A model generated the notes under the pieces. It ran no database searches, was not told the origin of the DNA, and saw only the letters and a list, made by a program, of their open reading frames with translations. Of a stretch of 64,000 nt of DNA, positions 51,650-60,700 are shown in pieces. The number at the start of each line of letters is the position of its first letter. Position 1 is the stretch's first letter. Made by a program: the position numbers and the translations under genes. The DNA lies in NCBI GenBank assembly GCA_016703745.1, contig JADJBK010000006.1:1922001-1986000 (forward strand), written 5' to 3'. This DNA comes from Nitrosomonas sp. GTDB taxonomy: Bacteria > Pseudomonadota > Gammaproteobacteria > Burkholderiales > Nitrosomonadaceae.

Positions 51650-53838
51650 TGTCTCAGGAGCTTACTATCGTTAAAATAAAAATTTATATAAGCTTGCCCC
51701 TTCTCATAGCCACAGGTTTGACCAGTCAGCTACTTCTTGCCGAAAATGAACTGGCCAGAAGTGATAATAAAGTCAGTGTTGAAATCACACCGAAATTGTA
51801 CTTCTTTGATTACCATCGGGGCGTGGATGGGGATCGAACCCAGTTTCTGGAGCGTTATAACTATCAGGAAAGCGGTTCGAACAGTCGTTCCGGTTTCTAC
51901 CCGGATGCAGACATCAGCATTCTGGTGAGCAATCCACGGCGCAATGTGTTCTCACTGGAGCGTCAAGGTTATGGCATTTATACCCATCGAGGCAGGATGG
52001 CGCTGGATATGGATAAGATTGGCCTTGCAGGCTATTACCGAAATTTCCGTTCTTCCACCGGAGGAATTGATTTTCTCTACAGCCCCAACCAGGTTCCTGG
52101 TGGCACCGATCCACTCTACACCTCCGCTAACAGCGGCTACGTTGCCCGATTCAATGATGATTCAAATGGCCAGACTCGCTACAGTATCGATCGTCTCACC
52201 TACGGAGGTGGATTGGCTTTGAAACCTGAGCTGTTTGGAAGTATGGGCTCACTTACCTTTAGCTATGACGGTTATCAGCGTGACGGCAACCGTTTTGCCA
52301 CCTTTGTGCTCGGTGGGGGAGATGTGAATAGCGCCGCTCCGAATACAGGAACGCAACAGCGCTGGCGCGGTTTTGACATGCCGGTTAATGAACAGATGAA
52401 CCGCTTCTCGGTAAATCTGAGTGGTGCACCAGGCGGTTTGCAGCTGACCTACGATGGTTCAATAGAAAAATTCCAGAATCGGGCGAATGATTTTACCCTT
52501 GCGAATTTTGCCAACTTTGGTGCAAATTCGGACCGAATCATACCCAGTAATGCCCCCATCCATTTCATACCAGATAGCACGCTGTTAACCAACAATTTCC
52601 AATTGACCAAAAATTTTGGCTTGACTGCTATAGGTTCCGGTTACGGGTTGTCAATTCTCGATCAGGATTCATTTACCCAGAATCAGCTGGCTGCCGGTTA
52701 TGGCACTGGTAAGATCGTTACCAATAGCGCCTTTCTCAACATCAATTCCGCCGTATTATCCTGGGCAGGACTGGAGGGTTATGCCAAGTATTACAACCGT
52801 GATAACGACTCAACCTTTCCGGCAAGCGGGCTGATCGATCCGTTTGGTGCTCAGGAACTCGGGGTAAGAATCAACACGATTGAATCTTTTACTTATGGAC
52901 TGGCGGCCACTTTCCGGCCACGCATACTCAAATCAACAATAACAGTTGGTTGGAAAGGTGAAAATACTGGCCGGGATCTGACCTGGACCGATGCTTCGAT
53001 AGTAACAGGGCTGAATGGTATTCAACCGCAGCGATCACTTTATCAACAGCGCACCTTCTCCAACGAAGGCTATATCAATTGGGTAACCCGACCACTTGAT
53101 GGCCTGATCATACGCATCACGCCCTCTTATCTGCGTGCAAGTCAGACCGGGCTGCTCACGGAGCCGGCAGAATCACTTAATTTGAAGTCGACCATGAGCT
53201 ATCTTCTGAGCGACAGTATTCTGTTGAGTGGCTACTACCATTTCACAAATCGCAAGAACAATAACAACAGTCTGGCTTTCGCCCTGACCACGCCGGTGAT
53301 AACTGATGGCTTTTCACTCAAGCAAAATACCAATAACTCTCAGCAATCTGCGGGAATTTCACTGAGTTTCACCCCGGATGAAACACTGAGTACTACCGCG
53401 AGTTTTAGCTGGATGCGTAATGATTTTACGACATACCTGATTACATCTAACCGCAGACGCTTCGAGGCACCCGGAAATACGGTGTTGTTCGCGTTGCGTG
53501 ACAGACCCAATTATCTCGTCGATACCTATGTCTTCTCAATCAATACAGACTGGCAGGCAACCGGGAAATTGAGCTTCAGCAGCGGCTATACCCTTTCACA
53601 TTCCAGAGGGCATACAGCAACTGGCTATACTGGCAATCAGCTCCGATTAGCAACGGGTGATGTAGACCAGCAAATCGACAACATGCTTCATCATCTTGCG
53701 CTGGGCGCAAATTATTCCATTAACGACTCCCTGAAACTCAGAGGATCTTATGGCTACAGCTTCTATCAGGATAAGGCCTTCAATACCTTAACGGGAGGTT
53801 ATCATTTCGTTATGATAGGAGCATCACTGCGTTTTTGA
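51649..53838 (+). CDS. MtrB/PioB-family outer-membrane beta-barrel protein
   Basis: Predicted barrel that sheathes the decaheme cytochrome and lets electrons cross the outer membrane. Seen: 729 residues from ATG 51649; signal peptide ending LLLAEN; many alternating strands with GYYRNF, TYGGGLALKPELFGSMGSLTFSY, YYHFTNRKNNNNS and SGYTLSHSRG, and the terminal FVMIGASLRF with aromatic last residue. Size and gene order match MtrB/MtoB/PioB. I see no cysteine at all, so the CxxC found near the start of Shewanella MtrB is absent. No gene for an outer-face cytochrome of MtrC type follows. Confidence 0.88.
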   Translation: MSQELTIVKIKIYISLPLLIATGLTSQLLLAENELARSDNKVSVEITPKLYFFDYHRGVDGDRTQFLERYNYQESGSNSRSGFYPDADISILVSNPRRNVFSLERQGYGIYTHRGRMALDMDKIGLAGYYRNFRSSTGGIDFLYSPNQVPGGTDPLYTSANSGYVARFNDDSNGQTRYSIDRLTYGGGLALKPELFGSMGSLTFSYDGYQRDGNRFATFVLGGGDVNSAAPNTGTQQRWRGFDMPVNEQMNRFSVNLSGAPGGLQLTYDGSIEKFQNRANDFTLANFANFGANSDRIIPSNAPIHFIPDSTLLTNNFQLTKNFGLTAIGSGYGLSILDQDSFTQNQLAAGYGTGKIVTNSAFLNINSAVLSWAGLEGYAKYYNRDNDSTFPASGLIDPFGAQELGVRINTIESFTYGLAATFRPRILKSTITVGWKGENTGRDLTWTDASIVTGLNGIQPQRSLYQQRTFSNEGYINWVTRPLDGLIIRITPSYLRASQTGLLTEPAESLNLKSTMSYLLSDSILLSGYYHFTNRKNNNNSLAFALTTPVITDGFSLKQNTNNSQQSAGISLSFTPDETLSTTASFSWMRNDFTTYLITSNRRRFEAPGNTVLFALRDRPNYLVDTYVFSINTDWQATGKLSFSSGYTLSHSRGHTATGYTGNQLRLATGDVDQQIDNMLHHLALGANYSINDSLKLRGSYGYSFYQDKAFNTLTGGYHFVMIGASLRF

Positions 53839-53885
53839 GTACGTAAAAATTGAAAAATTTGCTACTGATACGATACCGGGTTCCT

Positions 53886-53907
53886 TAATCGATTTTTTGA
53901 TCGATTA
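53886..53907 (+). other. Hairpin downstream of the MtrB-like gene
   Basis: TAATCGAT and ATCGATTA pair over eight bases around TTTTTG, 47 bases after the stop. It is AT-rich and without a following T-run; it may be a weak terminator or an mRNA end structure. Confidence 0.35.
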
Positions 53908-54005
53908 TCGCCGTGTTTGACAATTGAGCCAGCTTTCAGTAGATTCAGTCCGTAGGGAAAAGGTATTTATTTTTCCTATACCCTAATCAACTTGAGGAAA
54001 AAACT

Positions 54006-54197
54006 ATGAAGTATGTATATTTATTGATTGCATGCACGACTATTGCATTAAGTGCATGCGAGGAGAAAAAAAGCCTTGATGGACACTCAATGGAAAAACC
54101 ACCTCCCTCTGCTTTTATGGAACGCGATTCTGCCCCTGATTTCGACAAGACTGAGGAAGCGACGGAAGACACGTCTTCACCAGAAGAAAAGAATTAA
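54006..54197 (+). CDS. Small acidic lipoprotein
   Basis: Sixty-three residues: short hydrophobic signal with lipobox LSAC (Cys18), then a mature peptide rich in Glu, Asp, Ser and Pro with no recognisable domain (DSAPDFDKTEEATEDTSS). ATG 54006 has TTGAGGAAA upstream. It is 167 bases after the MtrB-like gene on the same strand and may belong to that transcript. Function unknown. Confidence 0.65.
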   Translation: MKYVYLLIACTTIALSACEEKKSLDGHSMEKPPPSAFMERDSAPDFDKTEEATEDTSSPEEKN

Positions 54198-54216
54198 TCC
54201 TAAATCCTATTTAGGA
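54198..54216 (+). terminator. Hairpin directly after the small lipoprotein gene
   Basis: TCCTAAAT and ATTTAGGA pair perfectly around CCT, beginning at the base after the stop codon. There is no T-run afterwards. Position suggests the end of the cytochrome-barrel-lipoprotein transcript. Confidence 0.4.
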
Positions 54217-54354
54217 AGCATGTAGCAGCATCGCATTACGGCGACAGTTTACTAAATGCGCCAATTATGCCACATCATATTGTCGGCATGGCTTGCTCAC
54301 CTCGTATTGTAAGACCCCGTTATTTGGTTCAAAGGATTAGATCGAAAAGTTAAC

Positions 54355-54378
54355 GGCAATGGCTGGCCGTTAACTTAA
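54355..54378. repeat. Inverted repeat beside the IS3 remnant
   Basis: AGTTAACGG and CCGTTAACT flank a ten-base loop near the 3-prime end of the transposase remnant. It could be a terminator on the minus strand or part of the former insertion sequence; no terminal repeat partner was found near 54630. Confidence 0.35.
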
Positions 54379-54629
54379 GGCGAAGAAACGCGGTCCCAAG
54401 AAAGCAAAAGGCGGGAGCTAAGTATATTTAGTAAACTGCCACCATAATTTCCGCTCGCTGTCAGGTAAGCCTCGTCCGGCGTGTGATATCCCAATGACTG
54501 ATGCATCTGCGTTGTATGGTAGAAAGTAACGTACTCTGTCAGAACAAGTATTAAAGCGCACCCAGCCATTGTTGCATACCCTTTCAGGTAAATATCTTCG
54601 TGCCTGGCACTGCGCCAGGGCTCTTCCAC
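54375..54629 (-). pseudogene. C-terminal fragment of an IS3-family transposase
   Basis: The frame reads WRSARHEDIYLKGYATM and, after a poorly matching stretch, LTEYVTFYHTTQMHQSLGYHTPDEAY, the familiar end of IS3 orfB proteins. The catalytic core, orfA and clear terminal repeats are missing. It ends about 75 bases upstream of rpe. It differs from the fragment at 15210, so two separate IS3-type elements have decayed in this window. Confidence 0.82.
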
Positions 54630-54704
54630 GAAGTTTGGCGCGTTGTTACCGCTACCAGCAGAATTACAGTTAAAATAGACGCTTTTTACTTGAGGTCAGA
54701 AATC

Positions 54705-55388
54705 ATGTTTCAAATCGCACCCAGTATCCTTTCAGCAAACTTCGCCAAGCTGGGGGAGGAGATCACCCAGGTGCTCGACGCCGGCGCCGACATCATTCAT
54801 TTTGATGTGATGGATAACCATTATGTACCTAACCTGACTATTGGTCCGCTGGTATGCGAAGCTATCCGTCCATTGACCAAGGCGGTCATCGATGTGCATC
54901 TGATGGTTGAGCCGGTTGATCGAATCATTCCAGATTTTGCCAAAGCGGGCGCCAATATTATTTCTTTTCATCCAGAAGCTTCCCGTCATATCGACCGCAC
55001 GATCGGACTGATCAAGGAACAGGGTTGCAAGGCTGGCCTGGTGTTTAACCCGGCCACTCCTCTGTCGTATCTCGATCATGTGCTGGACAAGATTGATCTG
55101 GTGCTGATTATGTCGGTTAATCCCGGTTTTGGTGGGCAATCCTTCATTCCGGAGGCACTCAATAAATTGCGGCTTACCCGGGAACGTATCAATGCCAGTG
55201 GTCGCAGCATTCTGCTGGAAATCGATGGGGGGGTGAAGGTGGATAATATTGCGCAGATTGCGCGTGCTGGTGCAGATACATTTGTTGCGGGTTCCGCCAT
55301 TTTTGGTGCGGGCAGGGATAGCGATCCACATCGCTATGATAGCGTCATTGCAGCCCTGCGTGCAGAATTGGCCAAAGCGACTTCATAA
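54705..55388 (+). CDS. rpe: Ribulose-phosphate 3-epimerase
   Basis: Interconverts ribulose 5-phosphate and xylulose 5-phosphate in the pentose phosphate and Calvin cycles. Seen: 227 residues from ATG 54705 (TTGAGG upstream); APSILSANFAKLGEE, HFDVMDNHYVPN with metal ligands, DVHLMVEP, MSVNPGFGGQSFIPEAL and EIDGGVKVDN. Upstream in-frame codons back to 54600 read into the IS remnant and are excluded. Followed closely by gph and trpE, a common proteobacterial order. Confidence 0.97.
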   Translation: MFQIAPSILSANFAKLGEEITQVLDAGADIIHFDVMDNHYVPNLTIGPLVCEAIRPLTKAVIDVHLMVEPVDRIIPDFAKAGANIISFHPEASRHIDRTIGLIKEQGCKAGLVFNPATPLSYLDHVLDKIDLVLIMSVNPGFGGQSFIPEALNKLRLTRERINASGRSILLEIDGGVKVDNIAQIARAGADTFVAGSAIFGAGRDSDPHRYDSVIAALRAELAKATS

Positions 55389-55402
55389 CTCTAATTGTAT
55401 CC

Positions 55403-56125
55403 ATGCACATGAATACTCAAAGTGGCTCGTCAGCAAGTGCGATGCGGTTTCCGATAGCAGTGCGGATCGTTATTATCGACCTGGATGGCACGCTGCTCGA
55501 TACCGCAGAAGATCTGGCGGAGGCCGCCAATGAGATGTTGCGCGAGCTACAGCGGGAAACGTTACCGTTATCCGCCATTCAACACTTTATCGGCAAGGGC
55601 GTGCCTCGGCTCGTCAAACGAACATTGACCAACAGTCTGGATGGTGAGCCTGATCCGGAGCTATTCGCGCAGGCGCTGCCCATATATGAACGCTGCTATG
55701 CCAGACACCTGCATGTTCATACGCGCCCCTATCCTGATGTCATCACCGGGCTTGATCGTCTCAAACAGAATGGCTTTCATCTGATCTGCATCACCAATAA
55801 AGCAGAAGCCTTTACTCTGCCGTTATTGCGCGCAGCCGGCCTGCTGGATTATTTTGAACTGGTTCTGTCTGGTGACAGCCTGCCTCGCTGCAAACCTGAC
55901 CCTCTGCCGCTTCTGCACGCTTGTGAACAATTTAAAGTTTTACCCGAATCCGCACTGCTGATCGGCGATTCGCTGAATGATGCCCTTGCCGCAAGGGCAG
56001 CTGGCTGTCATGTTTTTTGTGTTCCTTATGGCTACAATGAAGGACGCGATGTGCGCGAACTGGATTGTGATGCTGTTGTCAGCTCGATTCTTGAAGCAGC
56101 CGGATGTATTACTCTGTCCCGCTAA
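55403..56125 (+). CDS. gph: Phosphoglycolate phosphatase
   Basis: HAD hydrolase that removes 2-phosphoglycolate formed by Rubisco oxygenation or DNA repair. Seen: 240 residues; IIDLDGTLLDTAEDL (~25-39) with the nucleophile Asp, helical cap, motif II ITNKAEAF, Lys in RCKPDPLPLLHAC, and metal motif LIGDSLNDALAARAAGC. Starts 14 bases after rpe, consistent with a shared role in carbon fixation. Confidence 0.93.
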   Translation: MHMNTQSGSSASAMRFPIAVRIVIIDLDGTLLDTAEDLAEAANEMLRELQRETLPLSAIQHFIGKGVPRLVKRTLTNSLDGEPDPELFAQALPIYERCYARHLHVHTRPYPDVITGLDRLKQNGFHLICITNKAEAFTLPLLRAAGLLDYFELVLSGDSLPRCKPDPLPLLHACEQFKVLPESALLIGDSLNDALAARAAGCHVFCVPYGYNEGRDVRELDCDAVVSSILEAAGCITLSR

Positions 56126-56178
56126 CGTATCCGCGAATAAACGGATGCAATCACCATGTCAGACCCTAATCACCATTC

Positions 56179-57663
56179 ATGAATCAATGTTTGACTGAAA
56201 ATGAGTTCAGCGCATTGGCGTTGCAGGGCTACAACCGAATTCCACTGGTGCTGCAAACCTTCGCCGATCTTGATACGCCACTCTCTGTTTATCTCAAGCT
56301 TGCCAATCAACCCTACTCCTATCTGCTTGAATCAGTAGTAGGTGGCGAACGTTTTGGACGCTACTCGGTAATTGGCCTCCCGGCCAGAACCCGGCTTGAA
56401 GCCTATGATAATCTCGTGCAGACGGTTTCGGGCAGTATAACCAGCAAATTTGATACTGATAATGCGCTTGATTATATTGAAACATTCCTTGCAAAATTCA
56501 AGGTTGCGCCCAATGCGGCATTGCCACGATTTGGCGGAGGTCTGGCGGGTTATTTTGGCTACGACAGTGTGCGCTACATTGAGCCCCGCCTGGCAGGGCA
56601 GGCACAACCAAACACACTGCACACCCCGGACGTTTTGTTGCTGCTATCGGAAGAAGTGGTGGTGGTAGATAATCTTTCTGGCAAGCTCTATCTGATTATC
56701 TATGCTGATCCAGCGCAACAGAATGCCTATCAGCTTGGCATCAATCGGCTAAAGGAACTGCTCGCAAAATTACGCCTGGCGCTCCCTATTCCTGATGAAA
56801 AACCGAGTGATTCTCAGCCTGCCAGCTGTGAATTTCACGAACAGGATTTTCTCGCCGCAGTGGAGAAAGCCAAGCAATACATCATCGAAGGCGACATCAT
56901 GCAGGTGGTGCTTTCACAACGCACAAGCAAACCTTATGCAGCGTCACCACTGGCGTTATACCGGGCGCTGCGCAGTCTCAATCCTTCTCCCTACATGTTT
57001 TATTACCATTTGGGAGATTTTCATATCGTCGGTGCTTCACCTGAAATTCTGGTCAGACTGGAAAATGATATCGTTACCGTGCGCCCTATTGCGGGAACCC
57101 GGCCGCGTGGGCAGAATGCGGAGCAGGATCAGGTACTGGCGACGGAACTGCTGGCTGATCCGAAAGAGCGCGCGGAACACATCATGTTGATGGATCTCGG
57201 ACGTAATGACATCGGGCGGGTGGCGCAGACCGGCACGGTAAAGGTAACCGAAAATATGCAAATCGAGCGTTACTCACACGTCATGCATATTGTTTCCAAT
57301 GTGGAAGGCAAGCTCAAACCGGGTTTGAACGCCATCGACGTGTTGCGTGCAACCTTTCCCGCCGGGACGGTCAGTGGCGCGCCAAAAGTACGCGCCATGC
57401 AGATCATCGACGAGCTGGAGATTTCCAAACGCGGCATTTACGCCGGTGCGGTTGGCTACCTCGGTTTTAATGGCGATCTTGATCTGGCGATTGCGATACG
57501 CACCGGCGTGATCAAGGACGGGTGGCTGCATGTTCAGGCTGGCGCCGGTATTGTAGCGGACTCCATTCCTCAAAATGAATGGGTTGAAACACAAAATAAG
57601 GCAAAAGCGTTATTGCGCGCCGCAGAAATCGCCGAACATGGGCTTGACAGCAGAATCGACTAA
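56179..57663 (+). CDS. trpE: Anthranilate synthase component I
   Basis: Converts chorismate and ammonia (from TrpG) to anthranilate, the first step of tryptophan synthesis. Seen: 494 residues; N-terminal feedback domain with LLESVVGGERFGRYS (~48-62), and catalytic half with GDIMQVVLSQR, SPYMFYYHLGDF, RPIAGTRPRG, HIMLMDLGRNDIGR and FPAGTVSGAPKVRAM. No attenuator leader is apparent in the short gap after gph. trpG is not in the window. Confidence 0.97.
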   Translation: MNQCLTENEFSALALQGYNRIPLVLQTFADLDTPLSVYLKLANQPYSYLLESVVGGERFGRYSVIGLPARTRLEAYDNLVQTVSGSITSKFDTDNALDYIETFLAKFKVAPNAALPRFGGGLAGYFGYDSVRYIEPRLAGQAQPNTLHTPDVLLLLSEEVVVVDNLSGKLYLIIYADPAQQNAYQLGINRLKELLAKLRLALPIPDEKPSDSQPASCEFHEQDFLAAVEKAKQYIIEGDIMQVVLSQRTSKPYAASPLALYRALRSLNPSPYMFYYHLGDFHIVGASPEILVRLENDIVTVRPIAGTRPRGQNAEQDQVLATELLADPKERAEHIMLMDLGRNDIGRVAQTGTVKVTENMQIERYSHVMHIVSNVEGKLKPGLNAIDVLRATFPAGTVSGAPKVRAMQIIDELEISKRGIYAGAVGYLGFNGDLDLAIAIRTGVIKDGWLHVQAGAGIVADSIPQNEWVETQNKAKALLRAAEIAEHGLDSRID

Positions 57664-57786
57664 ATTGATGCGGGTCAGTCGCTGACAAACGTTCCAGATT
57701 GACATACCGGGCCGATTCCAGGATGGCATAATTAAAATACGGTATCGCTCGATGTAAAATATTTAGACCAGATACTGAGAAAACGC

Positions 57787-60700
57787 TTGGAAAATCTACT
57801 CGTACCTAATCATTCCGTAACAGAAATTTCCTGCACCTGTGCGCTTATCTTTGCGCCACACCCCGACGATGAAGTATTTGGCTGCGGTGGGGCTATTATG
57901 CGTCATATTGAACATGGTGCTGCCGTCCATGTCATTATTGTTACTGATGGCGGGTATGACATCAGTGAAGATCAAGCTGATAGTTATATATCGCAGCGCC
58001 AAAATGAAAGTATCGCCGCAGCCGAAATTCTCGGTTATGGCAAGCCGCTTTTCTGGAACTATCCAGATCGACAGATTCACTATGATGAAAAACTGATTCA
58101 GGAAATTCTGACGGCAATTCGTGAAACAGGTGCTGATTTGGTTTATGCGCCATCTGTATTTGAAATGCACCCGGATCACCGCATGCTGGCAATGGCTGTC
58201 ATCGAAGCTGTCCGGCGTATTGGCTCAAATATACGCGTTGCTTTGTATGAAGTTGGTATTCCACTTCGCCCCAACCTTCTGCTCGATATCAGTGAGGTGG
58301 TAGCGCGCAAAGCTGCTGCCATGAAATGTTTTATCTCACAAAATACCAGGCAGCGTTACGATCTTCATATCGCATCACTGAATCATTATCGGACCTATAC
58401 GCTCCCGGCAAAGGTCGAGGCAGCTGAAGCTTATATCCTTCTTTCCGCAGAAGAAATGGCGAGTGATCCGCTCAAGTTATATCAATCCGAGCATACCCGA
58501 CAAAAATCACTGGGTGTTCCACTGGATAGCAAGGATCTTCCCTTGATAAGCGTCATTATTCGTAGCATGGATCGAGCTACGTTATCCGATGCGCTGGATT
58601 CCGTTGCATTGCAGACTTATCCGAATATCGAAGTGGTGGTCGTAAATGCGATAGGGGGGACACATCGTGAAATTAGCGAATGGTGCGGAAGATTTCCATT
58701 GAGGATATTCGGTTCAGGCAGGCCATTAAAACGCAGCCATGCGGCAAATTGTGGCTTGGATCTTGCGAGGGGCGAATATTGCATTTTTCTGGATGATGAT
58801 GATTTTTTTGACCCAGATCATATTGCCAATCTGATCGAGTCTTTGAAAAATGCGCGAAACCATTTGGCTGCCTATACTGGAGTGAGAATTGAAGGTGAAG
58901 CGGGAATAATTTCCGGAGTTTTTAACCAGTCCTTTTCTGCAGCCCGATTGATGGCAGGGAACTTTATTCCCATCCATGCCGTACTTTTCAAGCGTATTTT
59001 GGTTGAGCAGGGTTGCAGGTTCGACGAAAATCTTGACAGCTACGAAGACTGGGATTTCTGGCTTCAAGTTGCCCGGAAAACTGATTTTGTGCACTCAGAA
59101 AAGGTAAGTGCCGCCTACCGTGTACAGCTCGGTAGCTCCGGCATGTCGCAGCCTTTGACGCATAATTTGCCGCTACAGCGACAATTTCGTTTGCAGGTAT
59201 GGAAAAAGTGGTGGCGCAGATGGACAGCAGACGATTTCGATCATCTCGTGGCGGATTTTCACCAGCAACTTATTTTGCTGCAGCAACAATTGGGACGTTC
59301 CGCCCATTCAGAAAATGAATTACGGTGCCTGCTCGCAGAAAAGGAACGATTGCAAGCTGAGCACGAAGTGCGGATCGTTACCCTTAACCAAACGGTGTTC
59401 GAAAACGAAGAGCGCATCGCCACGCTTAACCAAACCCTTAACCAAGTGGTGTCCGAAAACGAGAAGCAAATCGCGGCGCTTAACCAAACGACGTCCGAAC
59501 GCAATGAGCAGATTATGCAACTGAGATCCACTGTTGCGGAAATTTTTGATTCAAGAAGCTGGAAGCTGACAGCGCCTGTTCGTTTTTTTAGTCAAACAAC
59601 ACGAAAAATTTTGCAATACGGAAAACCCGTATCCCATTTAGCCCTTCAATACTATCGCCGCGAATCAGGTTATAAACTCTTGCGACGTATTTTTAGCATC
59701 TTACGTAACGAGGGCCTAAACGGAATAAGGTGGCGTTTGAGGGCACTTCACAAAAACCACGAGGCAATTACTCCCAGATTAAAGGCCAAACCAGCAGCGA
59801 GATTAGAAAAACACCACTACCTGCCGCTTTCAACCATTGACATCACGAAATACGACTATTTCTTCTTCGATGTATTTGATACTGCAATCAGTCGGTTTTT
59901 TAAAAAACCAACTGATATATTTGAATATATCTCGTTCAGAACAAAAACCCCCGATTTTCATTTGAGACGAATTCAGCAGGAAGCAGAAACTCGCAAGCAG
60001 TATAAGGATCGCAAAGAAATCAGCATCCTTGAGATTTATAACAACTTGCCAGGCGACTCAATTGAAGCAGAAATTTCAGCAGAGCTTAAATTCTGCGTGG
60101 CTCACCCGGAAGTCTATGACTTTTATTTAAAACTACTGGATGCCGGAAAGAAAGTATATTTTGTTTCGGATATGTATCTGGACAAAGAGACCGTCTCCAG
60201 AATTCTGAATGAGAATGGGTTTTGCACTTATGAAGGTGTATATGTTTCATCGGAAGATGATCTATTGAAGGGTGATGGCAGCAGATTTGAATGGCTGAAA
60301 AAGAATATTCCTGAAAGTATCGGTTCTACCATTCACATTGGAGACAACCGTATTTCCGATTTTTCACAGCCACAAGCCCATGGATTTGACGCATTCCATT
60401 TTATGGAGCACGACGTATATTATCGGCAAGATTCATTTCTGTATTCCAAAGTAGACTTTCTCAATTCGAAGCACAGTCTTGGTTTGTCTTTCTTACTCGC
60501 TACTTTCCGCTACTGGAAATCAGGCTTTCACGATCAGCCACCTGATTATTGGAGCCAATTTGGCTTCTTGTACGGTGGGGCGCTGATATCTGCTTTCTGC
60601 GGTTTTATCCATGAACAGCTTGCGAGCCGAAAATTATCGTGCGATAAAATCTACTTTCTTGCGCGCGATGGTGACATCATGAGCCAGGTATACCAATTGC

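Noticed and set aside
54600..54704. N-terminal extension of Rpe
   Set aside because: The sequence belongs to the boundary of the IS3 remnant; the ATG at 54705 has the family start and a ribosome-binding site.
59383..59520. Tandem repeats considered as a CRISPR array
   Set aside because: Units are contiguous, in frame, encode heptads and have no spacers.
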